Assembly: GCA_038025085.1 (NCBI GenBank)
Contig: CM076139.1
Span: 20,353,307 to 20,417,306, forward strand
From: Tetragonia tetragonoides
Lineage: Eukaryota > Streptophyta > Magnoliopsida > Caryophyllales > Aizoaceae
Length of the DNA: 64,000 nucleotides
Direction of reading: 5' to 3'
Part shown: positions 22,862 through 34,016 of the stretch, in pieces
How the letters are laid out: each line of letters opens with the position of its first letter
Numbering within the stretch: position 1 is the first letter of the stretch
Notes under the pieces: model-generated
Databases searched by the model: none
Told to the model about the DNA's origin: nothing
Seen by the model: the letters and a program-made list of their open reading frames with translations, nothing else
Translations under genes and position numbers: made by a program

Positions 22862-23683
22862 CTCCTTGGCGCACTGGAAAAACCTTAACTTAGTATAAAT
22901 TCATTCACCACTCTTGTGTCTTCTTCCTTTTGAGGATCTTCTTCCATACAAGCTGCTATTGACTCTTGTGGGGTGATAATTGTGTAAGGATTAAATTCGT
23001 TACACATTGTTGAGAATGATTTGATAAAAGGATGGTTTAGTAAGGTTTGAGGGTTTTGAAAGAGGGTGCTTGATTTTTGATTTATGAGAGATGAACTATA
23101 TTAGTTGGCTCTATATATATAGAGGTTGGATGTCTTTTTGTACCTCCAAAGGGTAATGCCCTTTCAGAGCTCAAAACGGAAGATTGCTCTTTACACCTCC
23201 AAAGGACAAGCACACTTCATAGTATTGATCAGATACAGTTCCAGTGATGTGATAAGTGCATGTTAAGTTTCAGAATATTATTGTTGTACACTTCATAATA
23301 AATGACATTTCAGATTTGAAACGGAAACATAGTTACTCTAAAACTACTTAAATTAAACATAAAAATTATATTTTTTTTCAGGGTGGCAATTTAATTAAAG
23401 TAAACTACGAAAATTTACTAAAAATACTTAATTTAACTAAACATGTTTTTTTTTCTTAAAGTAAACTTAAAATTGAAATACAACGCACTGCAAATGACTT
23501 AAACTTAAAGTTAACTAAATTTACTAATATTAAGCTACCACTAAAAATTAAACTAAAGCACACATTTTTATTTTATTTTTGAAGAAAACTACTTATTTTG
23601 GCAATTTCAATCCATTTCGCTGAGTAAATTGTCCATTCTTTTCTGATATACGCAGAGTTGTTGTGGATTCATTGTGGAGGTGT
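22862..23683. other. Harbinger inter-gene region
   Basis: AT-rich DNA between transposase and ORF1. The minus strand may hold the remaining transposase 5' end, but I see no clear frame. A minus- or plus-strand TATATATATAG lies at about 23112-23122. Confidence 0.4.
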
Positions 23684-24756
23684 TCATGGATAGTAGTTGC
23701 TTTCTAGCTCTTGTTCTTTATGTGCATTTTGATTATAAAGCGCTTCAGTTAGTGAAATCATCGCATTTGTTTTCTGTAAATGAGCATCATTGTATTCACT
23801 CATTCGAGCAGTTGCCTCCGCAGCCTTATCCACATCAGTAGAGATTCCTTTTCCCCTGACATTTCTTTTTGCCACTTTTTGGCCAATAGGACGTTGCGTC
23901 AGCCGAACTTCACTCCCATCACCTTCTTCAGCATTAGATCCAAAGCTATACACACCTGACTCGTTCGTCTAGGACCTCTTGCTACTTGAAGTCTCACATA
24001 AAATGATATAAGATTGTCATTTGGGTTCATCCCTCAATAGCCTCCATGCATAATGATGCTTGAATGCTTTACCCGTTTCACTCTTGTACAATTGCTCAGT
24101 TTCAAGCATTACTGTATTTCACTATAAACGCTATGGTGACGTTGAAGTATTTGGTTATGACACCCAACGAACTTCGACACACTTTCTGAAATCCCACCAA
24201 AATGTTTTTGCAACTGCATTAGATTTCTTCCATTCTATAAACCTTGACCATTACATTTATGATACTCCAAGACACGCTCCGAATTTCTGATCAGTGCCTA
24301 CCACGGGGCCTTTTGAAACATTTAGCCATGAGCTTAATAGTGAAGCGACCTCGTCCGAAGTCCACGTTTGGTATCTCTGCCTTGTTCTCCTAGACGTTGG
24401 TGTCACTAGTTCAATGAGAGATTCGTCTGCGGCGGCTGATTGCTAAATATGAGAATCACATTCGAGTATTCTCACTTGTGGCTCTTGTTCTGGAGAGTCC
24501 GGTAAATTTGAAAGGTTAAGATCAAAACCACCAAAATCTTATTGAGAGTCATCTTGTGAAAATTGACTTAATCCCTCTTGCGAAGATAAAAAATTATCTG
24601 ACGAATCATTAGGTATAGAGAACTTTTGGCTTGTGTATTGCGAAAATTTTGTGAGGTTGGCGGATTTAGTGGGTTAATCGGATTTTGGCTGTCATAATCA
24701 TACGAATTATGAAAATGTGGATTTTGAGAATTTTGGATATTATGATTTCTAGGCAT
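23684..24756 (-). pseudogene. Harbinger ORF1, Myb/SANT-like (NAM-associated C-terminus), frameshifted
   Basis: Starts at 24756 with an Asn/Gln/Pro-rich N-terminus (MPRNHNIQNSQNPHF). A Myb/SANT-like block lies around 24400-24280 (RYQTWTSDEVASLLSSWL, VVGTDQKFGA). The C-terminal region has RPIGQKVAKR and a helical tail, as in plant PIF ORF1 proteins and the NAM-associated domain. In the family ORF1 is a DNA-binding partner that assists the transposase. At least three stops or frameshifts break it, the first after about 50 residues. It lies upstream of the transposase on the same strand, the normal order. Confidence 0.75.
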
Positions 24757-25080
24757 AATTCGAATATAAAATTAAATTTAAATAAAGTTGAAAAAACAAG
24801 GATTTTAGAACAACTTCATAGAAATTGAAGAGAGGGTGAATTGAGATGTGTAATTTTTTTAAATAATGACCAAGCTATTTATAGAAGAAAAAAAAAACGT
24901 GTTTATTATTTTTTTCACTAAATATTTACATATTTTCTAAAAAGGTAAACAAAGGGAGCCATGTAAAAATTGCATATCAGAATTGGATTTCAATATCAGA
25001 CAGCCTTTCCACGTGTCGCAATTTGGTGGCTTCATTTTCCTCGTCTGTCGTGTAACAAAAAGGAAATATTCTCCATCAGA

Positions 25081-25136
25081 ACACTCACGCGCCTTGTGTC
25101 TCACCTCAAAACACTCACGCGCCTTGTGTCTCACCT
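25081..25136. repeat. 26-bp tandem duplication in Harbinger subterminal region
   Basis: Two identical copies of ACACTCACGCGCCTTGTGTC plus TCACCT, separated by CAAA. Confidence 0.9.
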
Positions 25137-25385
25137 TCCCATTTTTTTCCCTTGCGTCCAGTGCACACAACAACTTTCCACTTGTACTATTCTCCACATA
25201 AGTAATTAATGCACCTTGGTAAATGGGATTTGACATGCTTTACAAATTGCCAAATATTTGGCAATCGGGTGTATAGCTTGGTATTTGGCAAGTAGACAAA
25301 ATACACTACAATGGACTCCAATTAAATTTGGCATGCCAAATTAACATTTGGCAAGAGAATTATACTACCATTGCATATGCTCTAA

Positions 25386-25754
25386 TAGAATACTTTAGAA
25401 ACGTGTATTGCTGTCCTCTTGAGAGCAAGGGCTCAAAATGGTCCCCAAAGCTGATTTGTATCAACTGATTTCTAGCACATTAAATGGTCCCAAATAGTAC
25501 CATTTGGAGCGTCTTGTACCTTTGTGGTCCTGATTTCCCTTGGCTCTTCTTGAACTGATTTGTTGCCATTATCCCTTGAGCTCCAAGGCAACTATCCACC
25601 CATAAAGAGTAGTATACTAGGATTAGTGACATGGACTTAAATCCTATGGTTGATGTTACATTATTATATTATCAAAGCCAAATGTAATTAAGACATATTG
25701 ATGCAAAGTGACTAAAACTAAGGACTAACCCTAATGAAGTGTACTCACTAATCA
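25386..25754 (-). repeat. Gypsy B 5' LTR, upstream half
   Basis: Reverse complement shows TGATTAGTGAGTACACTTC at 25754, then blocks shared with the gypsy C LTR (GGGACCATTTAA, GGGGACCATTTTGAG, AGGACAGCAAT). It continues at 9085 across the Harbinger insertion. It abuts the LINE coding end at about 25752, so gypsy B probably landed in the LINE 3' end. Confidence 0.8.
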
Positions 25755-28700
25755 TTTGTGCAGACCAATGTTTTTGCAGGCCTCCTTAACAATCCTGATT
25801 TCCTGATTGAAGATCTTGACATTCCTTGCTTCCCATATGGCATCGCACACAGCAGCCAAAACAGCTTTCACAACCTTCTTCCTCACACTCTTACCCACAG
25901 CAGAAGCCAAAGCCCACTCTTGCACCTGATCCCAAGAGAATGAGGGAACATGTACCCCTACCCAGTTCATCAAAGTAGCCAGAAGCTCCTTTGAGAAGGA
26001 ACATTAAAAGAAAAGGTGTGCATGTGATTCATTATCATTTCCACACAGTACACAACCCAGACTAGTTATATTACCAATACCAAGTCTCACTAACCTGTCA
26101 ACTGTAGGGAGTCGTTGCTTACAAGCTAGCAAGAAGCAAAATGCTTGCTTAGGCACATTCAGAGATGCCCAACACAGTTTAGTCCAGGGGATGCTAGGCC
26201 AGTCAGGAGCCATTGCCTTGTAAGCAGCATCAATCTTGTAGTTATTACTTGCCACAACCATTGTCTTCACCCTTTCTTTATCATCAAAGATCTTCTTGAT
26301 CATCCACGAAGCTTGCATTGGGCAACTCATATCCCAAAATTTTTGCCACTTGATGTAATAATTTGCAACCCATTGGATCCAAAGTCTCTCCTTCAATTTG
26401 TGAATATCCCACACCAATTTGCCAATAGAGGCAATATTCCACAATTGCAAGTGAAAAATGCCCAATCCGCCTTTTGATTTTGGAGCACAAATCTCTTCCC
26501 AAGCAACAAGAGCTCTCCTAGAAGGAGCACAAGACTCAGTCCACAAGAAAGCTCTACAAAGTTTCTCAATGTGATTTAAAACAGATTGTGGGAGTATAAA
26601 TACTTGAGACCAATAAGATTGTAAGGAAAATACCACACTCTTCAACAACTGTAATCTGCCAGCATAGGAGAGTAGTCTGCAGGTCCACACATTCATTCTA
26701 GCTGTGACTTTGTCAATGATAGGTTGACATTGAGCAATGGACAGCCTCTTGGAAGACAATGGCACCCCCAATAAGATTGTAAGGAAAATACCACACTCTT
26801 CAACAACTGTAATCTGCCAGCATAGGAGTTTAGTCTGCAGGTCCACACATTTATTCTAGCTGTGACTTTGTCAATGATAGGTTGACATTGAGCAATGGAC
26901 AACCTCTTGGAAGACAATGGCACCCCCAAGTACTTGACAGGCAATGTACCTCTTACAAAAAGAGTATTCTGCATGACAGTTTGTTGTTGGTCCTCAGTCA
27001 ATCCACCAAAATAGATTTCAGATTTATTAAAATTTGCTTGAAGGCCTAAAGCTACTGAGAACTCATTCAGATGATGCAAGAGTAAGCTAATGGATTGCAG
27101 GTCACCTCTTGAGAATAAAAGCAAGTCATCTGCAAAGATGCTATGACAAAGCTTAAATTTGGAACATTTAGGATGGTATTTAAACTGTGGCTGATGTTTC
27201 AGTCGGTCTAGACTTCTAGAGAGGTACTCCATACCCAAGACAAATAGATAAGGAGATAGTGGATCTCCCTGTCGAAGACCTTTCTTTGCAGCAAAAGGAG
27301 CCAAGAGAGTCCCACTATAGCATACAGAGTAACTCACAGTAGAGATGCAGATCATTATCATTTCCACAAATCTCCTAGGGAAATGTAGAGAATATAACAT
27401 CTATTCAATAAAAGACCACTCAATCGAGTCATACGCCTTCCTCAAATCCACCTTAAGGAGGCACCTAGGGGAAATATGTTTTCTACCATAGTGTTTCACC
27501 AACTCATGAGCCAAAATCACTTTGTCAGTAATTTTCCTCCCCTTAACAAAAGCAGATTGCTCCTCATGAATTACAGAGTCTAACACACCACACATCCTAT
27601 TTTCAAGTATCTTGGACACAATCTTGTAATGAACATTACAGCAGGAGATAAGTCTAAACTCACTGACAAGAGAAGGATTACTCTGTAACATGTCAAGCAC
27701 CGCATTACAAATATCTTCCTGCACCACAGACCAAGCTTTTTTATAAAAGCCTGCAGTAAAACCATCCGGACCTGGAGCCTTTTCATCATCCATATCCCAT
27801 AAAGCCTATTTCACCTCCTCAACAGTGTAGTCCCTGGCCAAATCAAGCTGCTAATCAAAGCTCAACACTTTGCCATTAGTCACAATCTCACTGTTTATAG
27901 AAGGTAATTCTGCTGCACTAGAGCCCATAAGACTTTTGAAAAAAGTCAGAAAATGCTCTTGAATAATGTTGTGATTTTCTACCTTAAATCCTTGAGAATC
28001 ATATATGTAGGTAATTTTATTACTTGCTCTTCACGCCTTAACTGAAGCATGAAAAAATTTAGTGTTCCCATCCCCACACTTGAGCCATTTTATCCCAGCT
28101 TTCTGCTTAAGAGAGGCTTCTTCCACCTTGTGCAGTCTATCAAGCTTCCCTAAAGCCAATTTCTCCCCATCAACAAGTTGTGGATTAAAAAGGTCATTTT
28201 TGAGGCTAGCCTGGACATCTGATAATACACCAATAGCTTCCTCTATCTGCTTATTTAGGCCTTTATATTGCCTAGCAAACAGTTTCAAAGCAGATTTAAC
28301 ACTCTTGAGCTTCTGAATAACCTTGAACATGGGAAACCCTCTACCTTCATATTTCCAGTGAGTCTGAATAAGAGCCAAGAAGTTAGCATCCTCAGCCCAA
28401 TGAGAAAAAAATTTGAAAGGTTTAGAGCCTTGAGGAATATCCTGGTTGATAGTCACAATACCAGCACAATGATCTGATAACTGATTCTGCACAAAATCAA
28501 CTTCAGCCAAGGGAAATTCATCAAGCCCAGCTTCATTTCCCACTACTCTATCCAGTTTAGTATATACTCTGCTAGAAACATTGTGCTTGTTGCACCAAGT
28601 GAAATCCCATCCTCTAGACCTAATATCTGCCAAATTAAGATCAAAGAACAGATCTTGGAGTTCTGTGTCACCAGTCTGTCTACCAGCATTATTCAATCTA

Positions 28701-29134
28701 TCACTAGTCTTCAATGTGGTATTGAAATCACCCCCAATAATCCATGGAGCCACCACTGTCCCCTGATTCAGAAAATTCCAGCAGTTCCTCTTACCCAGTA
28801 GGTCATTTCTTCCATATAAAGCAGTGAATAAAATAGTGCTATAGGTACCCATCCATCTAACCTTAGCTGTTATACATTGGTCCATCTTAGAAATCACAGT
28901 AACCTCCACTTTAGTGGAATCCCACACAATCATCACTCTCCCATTTGCAGCTGACTGATGATTACACACGATTCTCCAGTCAATACCCAAGTTATTTTGT
29001 TATTTAGCTAAGGTAGAAACTTTAATTTTAGTCTCAATTAATCCTGCAACATCAATTTTATTTTGGTGCAAGAAAAGCTTGAGACCCCTAGAGGGTTTAT
29101 TAAGACCTCTCATATTCATGAAGAGGCTCCTCAT
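25752..29134 (-). pseudogene. LINE (L1-type) ORF2: endonuclease-reverse transcriptase, decayed
   Basis: Minus strand. The endonuclease starts near 29134 (MRGLNKPSRG, LIETKI, then LYGRND, GGDFNTT and QLSDHCAG, matching the APE-type catalytic residues). RT shows DEKAPGPDGFTAGFYKKAW, VKGRKITDKVILAHEL, KKGLRQGDPLSPYLF and FADDLLLFS. A zinc-binding RVT-associated domain follows (LGVPLSSKRLS; FCFLLACKQRLPTVDR; CVLCGNDNESHAHLFF). Stops occur near 29005, 28030 and 27400, and a 158-bp tandem duplication (26611-26926) shifts the frame. ORF2 would nick the target and prime reverse transcription. No poly(A) tail is seen because gypsy B begins at once. Confidence 0.9.
26611..26926. repeat. 158-bp tandem duplication inside LINE ORF2
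   Basis: CAATAAGATTGTAAGG begins at 26611 and again at 26769, and the units are almost identical up to GACAATGGCACCCC. Since 158 is not a multiple of three it breaks the frame. High identity points to a recent event. Confidence 0.9.
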
Positions 29135-29258
29135 TTCACTGATTTGTTAAGTTGGGAGGGCTTATCTCCTGCCTCCTGACCACTATCTACTGCAGTCTCA
29201 TCTTCTATAACCACAATGGACCCATCTGACATAGCTTCATATATTACAGTAGGCCCTA

Positions 29259-30434
29259 CTAATGCTTCAAAAGGGTTTGCAGTTTGCACAAACTAGTACC
29301 AACCTTCTTCCCTTTAGAGGTGACAGTTTGCCACCCCTCATTGTCTACAGCTGTAGGAGCAGCTGCAGGTTGTGGTGGCTGAATAGTGGCCTTAGGAACC
29401 CATTGCCCCTTGGGCTTGTTATTCTTCTTCTTCCTGGTAGCATTATGCTGTGTATTGATTATCTGTGTTGTCTTCTCTTTACCACAGTCCTCAATTTTAT
29501 GCCCAAATTGCAGACACTTTGAGCAAAACACGGGTTCCCATTCATACAGGACATTTTTCTTGAAAAGCAGCCCATCATCATCAGTTAGTGTGAGCTCTCT
29601 CTCAAGTGGCTTTGTTATATCAATATCAACAAGCAATCTAGTAAATGATATCCTCTCCTGCTTAGTAGTGACTTGGTCCGTCATAATAGGCCTACCCAAG
29701 CAACTTCCAATCCTACTCAACGAGTCAGCAGACCAACAAGCCAGAGGAAGCTTAGGTAGCTGAACCCAGAGGGGAAAGTTCCTCACAGTATCTGTGTTTA
29801 TCTGAAAGTTCTCAATCCATTCACGCAGCACAAAGGGTTTGAAATTATACACATAAGGGCCACTATCTATCACCTTTTGCATATCTTCTCCAGAATTAAA
29901 GCGAAAAACATAATAACCATCCTCATGAGGGTAGATTCTAGGTTTTACACCCTTCCAATAAGAATCCACATAATTCACAATTTGTCTCAGATATGGCTTT
30001 TCTCCCAGAACAAACCCAATTAAAGTGAATTTCCATTTGTTAATTTCAGTTTTCAATTCCATTTTATTCAGAACACCCACAGGTTTCCCATCACGAATTA
30101 ATGGAGGAAAAAAATTCAATTTCAAAAGGGGGGTAACAGGTAAAACTGGAGTTGGGACCGGAGGTGTAGGTGCTGAGACCGAAGCCTGAGACACCGGAGA
30201 AGTTACTTGTGGTGATTCAACCATCTCCAACCGTCGCGCCACATTCCCTCTAGGCTCACCTGAAAGCCCACGTATCCCCTTGGAGTGCGAAGTTCCCGAA
30301 AATCCCAGACTCTCATCAACCATGTCAGCCTCCTCATCCACCGGAGAAAGCTCTTGACTAGCTTGCTCCTTTAAGAAATCCTTTAGTGATGAAGTACGAG
30401 TCTTTACAGCAGATCGCTTACCATTTTTCCCCAT
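29259..30434 (-). CDS. LINE ORF1: DUF4283 plus CCHC zinc-knuckle protein
   Basis: An uninterrupted 391-residue minus-strand frame starting at MGKNGKRSAVKTR. The N-terminus is Ser/Pro-rich (to ~residue 115). A DUF4283-like domain covers about residues 125-270 (WKFTLIGFVLGEKPYL, VFRFNSGEDMQKVIDSGPY, LWVQLPKLPLACW). A zinc knuckle CSKCLQFGHKIEDC follows near residue 310, then a basic tail. In plant L1 elements ORF1 binds the element RNA. ORF2 begins about 125 bp downstream. It is the only long uninterrupted frame of this LINE. Confidence 0.85.
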   Translation of the reverse strand: MGKNGKRSAVKTRTSSLKDFLKEQASQELSPVDEEADMVDESLGFSGTSHSKGIRGLSGEPRGNVARRLEMVESPQVTSPVSQASVSAPTPPVPTPVLPVTPLLKLNFFPPLIRDGKPVGVLNKMELKTEINKWKFTLIGFVLGEKPYLRQIVNYVDSYWKGVKPRIYPHEDGYYVFRFNSGEDMQKVIDSGPYVYNFKPFVLREWIENFQINTDTVRNFPLWVQLPKLPLACWSADSLSRIGSCLGRPIMTDQVTTKQERISFTRLLVDIDITKPLERELTLTDDDGLLFKKNVLYEWEPVFCSKCLQFGHKIEDCGKEKTTQIINTQHNATRKKKNNKPKGQWVPKATIQPPQPAAAPTAVDNEGWQTVTSKGKKVGTSLCKLQTLLKH

Positions 30435-31022
30435 GAATGGAGAAAAAATGGTGAATAGTGCACATTAGCAATTCGCCTAAACGTACACCCTCAGAGCACC
30501 TCTCTCTAAAGACATTTTCCTTATTGCTTGTTTTAGAGCCAAACAAGTTGCCAATTCTAGTCAATGAAGAAATGCTCGCCCATAGGTTTGTGAGTTTTTT
30601 TTTTTCAGATCATATGGCTTGTACGGACAAAAATGACTTGTACGAAAGAAAATTGACTTATACGGACATAAACTTAATTTACTTATTGAAAGCAACTAAA
30701 TGGTGTTGTTTGCTTATTAGGGATCACTCAAGAGTAGGGTGCAGCCCTCATTGCTCGTTTTAGAGCCAAACAAGCTTCCAATTCAAGCCAATGAAGAAAT
30801 GCTCGCTCATAGGTTTGTGAGCCTTGTTTTTTTTTATCAAGAAATTAGGTTATAAATAAACTCCTCATATTGAGCCCAATACTAAGCATATATTGATCTT
30901 GTATTCTATCCATTTTGTGTTTTATGTTATAATTCCTCAAAGTGAACACATTACTAAACATATAGATATCTTGAATTCTATCTTATTCTTTTTTTAAAGT
31001 TTTAATTCACTATAAAACATTG
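30435..31022. other. LINE 5' flank with a 74-bp direct repeat
   Basis: No gene. Units 30521-30594 and 30748-30821 (TTAGAGCCAAACAAG, AATGAAGAAATGCTCGC, CATAGGTTTGTGAG) are about 90% alike by eye and 227 bp apart. Each is followed by a T-run. They could be two copies of a short retroposed sequence or a local duplication. Confidence 0.5.
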
Positions 31023-31027
31023 GTAGG

Positions 31028-31760
31028 TGTTTGTCGCGTTTTGAGGAAGTGTGAGTATGGTGCAGAAAGATGGCATGTAGTGCGGATGTATGAGCTCACT
31101 CGCGTTCCCTAGTGTGCTTTCTGGTGACCTGCAAGAAGGAAAGTAGATGGTGACTGCCCCCGGGGGGTGGTACCCGGGAAAGTCCCCTCCGATGATGAAG
31201 TCAGTGTAGAGTCACCAAAAATGGAGAGTATACCGTAATGACAACTGACTGATAGGGCCCTGATCCTGGGATGAATCAGGTGTTAGCGTAATTTTAGGGG
31301 ATGTACTCGTTACCTGCTTTATCGGGATTCGTGGGGTATTTATAGAAGTTGATAACTCGACGGTGGTGGAGACGTCAGGATTATGCCATGTGCCCTAGTG
31401 AAGGGTGTGTGATTGAAGTGACGTATTGTCCTATCTTTGGCCTTGGGAGTCACGTCTTGCTCAGAGGCCGCTTTCCTGGGGTTGTCGTGTGATGCTTCAA
31501 TTAGGTGAAGGAAGTAATGCCACCTCGTACACATGGTATATTTGTTAAGCCCTCTTAGGATATTTGTGTTCTTCTTGCGGGCTTCATTGGGCGTATACCC
31601 GTCTTGTCTTGTGGGTTTGTAGATGACAGATCTACGGCTTCTTGTTATGGGGCCGATCTATGCAGCCTCCTATCGGTGAGTCACCTTTGGGGGTCTTAAT
31701 TGTTGTTCTTTGCGATGCCCTCTGGCGGCCTTTCATGGGTGTTTATTTTTGGGCGTAGCA
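31028..31760 (-). mobile_element. 733-bp solo LTR, minus orientation
   Basis: Exact 5-bp TSD GTAGG (31023-31027, 31761-31765). Minus strand runs from TGCTACGCCC to GCGACAAACA. A minus-strand TATAAATA (about 31337-31344) supports the orientation. No internal coding sequence. Superfamily is undetermined. Confidence 0.75.
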
Positions 31761-31991
31761 GTAGGTAAAGATACATTAAACACAATTAGTTGCTTTTTTT
31801 TTCTTTAACTTGAAAACCATTTCCTTTCATTTATCACTGTTTATATGGGACTATGTGTGATACTCAATTAACATAATAAAAATAATGTAATTAAAAAAAA
31901 TATAGATATGATCATTTGACGTGTTTTCTTCCCTTATCTTCTACCAAAATTTCCCTAAAAGAAATAGAAAAAACTTCTACCCAATATTATA
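31761..31991. other. AT-rich spacer
   Basis: Short AT-rich stretch between the solo LTR and the MITE. I see no gene or repeat in it. Confidence 0.4.
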
Positions 31992-32246
31992 CTCCCTCTG
32001 TCCCAGGTTTATCTTTACATTGGACTTTTTATGGCCAAAATGTGTGAACTTTGACCACTTATTTGTGAAAAGTTACAAAGTTTCACAATGTGAAAATAGT
32101 ATTGCTAGATTCTATTTAAATAGTATTTTCAAAATATCATATTATTATAAGTTCTATATTTATGAAATCATATATATTCATGGTCAAAGTAGTGTTTTGG
32201 AGACCGTGAAAAATCCAATATAAAGATAAACTTGGGACGGAGGGAG
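31992..32246. mobile_element. Stowaway (Tc1/mariner) MITE, 255 bp
   Basis: Ends CTCCCTCTGTCCCAGG and GGGACGGAGGGAG with TA on both sides (31990-31991, 32247-32248). This is the classic Stowaway terminus. Confidence 0.95.
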
Positions 32247-32335
32247 TAGTTAATAGAGTCAAATATAAGACATATATATCTCATTTTGAAGTATTTTTTT
32301 TATTCAAATCCAATTAGTATGAGTTATAATTTTTC

Positions 32336-32670
32336 AAATTGCATAACAAAAATTATTTTATTTTATAATTTGAGCAATATGTTAATAACTATATTATGTT
32401 AATTAATTAAGTCAATAAATGATGATGTATTAATGTGTCACACACTTAGAGATGCTTACGTGGCGGCTTACGTGTCAACTCTACGCGAATAGTAAGAATT
32501 ATAATTATTAAAATTGCATAACAAAAGTTATTTTATTTTATAATTTGAGAAATATGTTAATAACTATATTATGTATGTTGTATAAATTAAGTCAATTAAC
32601 GATGATGTATTAATGTGTCACCCACATAGAGATGCTTACGTGGTGACTTACGTGTCAACTCCACGCAAAT
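32336..32670. repeat. 175-bp tandem duplication
   Basis: AAATTGCATAACAAAA starts at 32336 and 32511. Both units continue through GATGATGTATTAATGTGTCAC and GAGATGCTTACGTGG to ACGCGAAT or ACGCAAAT. No coding sense. Confidence 0.85.
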
Positions 32671-33076
32671 ATGTTTGCTTACATGGCATCCTGTAGACGC
32701 CAATAAAGCGCCTTCAGATTTCTCCGCAAAAGCCCGATGATGAAAGGAGTAATTTATAAACTTGAATGCTATTTTTGCTTTAATAGGTAAGATAAGGTCT
32801 CAAGTTTTTCCTGGATCGCTCCTTTATTCCGATCCCATTCAAAAGCCCCGTTCAAGAGCTTTCCAACAACACCTCTCATGCCTTTTTCCGACTCCCGGTC
32901 CCCAAGTTGTGAACCAGGGGTAGAACCGTCTTTTACCGCCCAAGGGTAAAACGATCTTTTCATATTTTTTGAAATATAAAAATCATCCGGGAAATTAAAA
33001 TAGACTGGATGTCTTCATTATGATGACATCTAGCTGGCTCACAACAACCGCCAGCAGCCCAGGATTAAAATTCAGC

Positions 33077-33088
33077 GCCGCTAGCGGC
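33077..33088. promoter_or_regulatory. GCCGCTAGCGGC palindrome in Tat LTR U3
   Basis: Lies about 130 bp upstream of the LTR TATA box, with partial repeats at about 33104 and 33124. The same motif stands upstream of the antisense PMD gene. Confidence 0.5.
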
Positions 33089-33219
33089 TGTGAGCAGGGC
33101 CACTAGCGGCGCTCACCAGGGCCACTAGCGGCGCTGACTCAGCTTCAGGCCCGACTATTTTTTCAAGCCCAATTCAAAAATTCGGCTCTTTTCAGCCGTC
33201 AAGCCCTACTTCCCATGCC

Positions 33220-33227
33220 TATAAATA
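33220..33227 (+). promoter_or_regulatory. TATA box of Tat 5' LTR
   Basis: CCTATAAATACGACCCTCC, followed by CAGTTCAAAACACA about 25 bp later, a likely start region. It is conserved at 58544-58551 in the solo LTR and slightly changed in the other LTRs. Confidence 0.7.
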
Positions 33228-33997
33228 CGACCCTCCTCCCTCAGTTCAAAACACACTGTCTACAGTTGACAACCTCTATTCTCAGGAGTATTAACACTGA
33301 GCTTTCCCCTCTTTCTTCCAAACTTGAGATATTCTCTTTACTATTTTTGTCAAATATAGCCTACAGTTCAGGTACTACACTCCTGAGGACCCAAATTAAA
33401 TTACTTGCCTAACTGTTTATTTTTTAGTAGTCATAATGTAGATATCATGCTAGTTCACGTTTTTATTGCTTCCTAAATATAGTCTGTTTAGTCGTTGTGC
33501 TGCCCAATTTGTCAAAACGAATGCATGTCTAAATAAGGGTCATTAATAAATGTTGTGATGGTTGTGATGAACAAATTAATAGTCTAAGTCTAGGTTGTTA
33601 ATCCGGTTTTGCATGGGAATTATGTCTTTAAATTATTAAGCAAACTTGAGTTAGTAGAGGCTATCATAAACGGGCGAGTTGGGTTCCTAACACCCTCCCA
33701 CCTCGTACCTTGGCCCCCGAACCTTTTATTCTTGGGTACTCATATGTTCTCTATGAGCGGGAGTCTTTCTAAAAACATGATCAGTTCACTTATCGCGCTA
33801 TTGGGTTGTCCCTTCGGTTTGTTCCTTCGATGAAACGCCGATAGCAGATTTGTGACCTCTTTCATGGTTTTTATTCAATTTCAAGTCTTTTCAAAAGCTT
33901 TTCTAACTCGATGGTCCCTTGAACTTATCTAAACCTCCAGCTTACAAATTTTCTATAAGGACGCACTCCGTGGCCGCAGAAATTCCGGGTCCTTACT

Positions 33998-34016
33998 TCG
34001 GCGACTTCATTGGGGA
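33998..34016 (+). other. Primer-binding site of Tat copy D
   Basis: TCGGCGACTTCATTGGGGA directly follows the LTR. It resembles the TTTGGCGACTC...GGGGA site of Tat/Ogre elements, which pairs with tRNA-Arg. The pairing is inferred. Confidence 0.55.

Larger units (their letters stand above)
9086..25382 (-). mobile_element. PIF/Harbinger DNA transposon, interrupted by nested insertions
   Basis: Left end GAGCATCCACAATGG and right end (reversed) GAGCATATGCAATGG form the terminal inverted repeats. Both flanks are TAA (9083-9085, 25383-25385), the usual 3-bp TSD of this superfamily. Removing the TSD gives an unbroken LTR of gypsy B. Subterminal repeats such as TTTGGCATGCCAAAT occur near both ends. 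It encodes two minus-strand genes, a Myb/SANT-like ORF1 (23684-24756) and a DDE transposase now in pieces. Three insertions account for most of its length: a solo LTR, gypsy C and a hAT element. Without the first two it would be about 5.0 kb. Confidence 0.9.
32692..33997 (+). repeat. 5' LTR of Tat copy D
   Basis: Starts TGTAGACGCC; ends GGGTCCTTACT where other copies have TTACA. A hairpin (about 33004-33032), the palindrome at 33077-33088 with two further CTAGCGGCGCT motifs, and TATAAATA at 33220-33227 make up the U3 promoter region. Differences from the 3' LTR are about 5% over the first 250 bp by eye. Confidence 0.9.
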
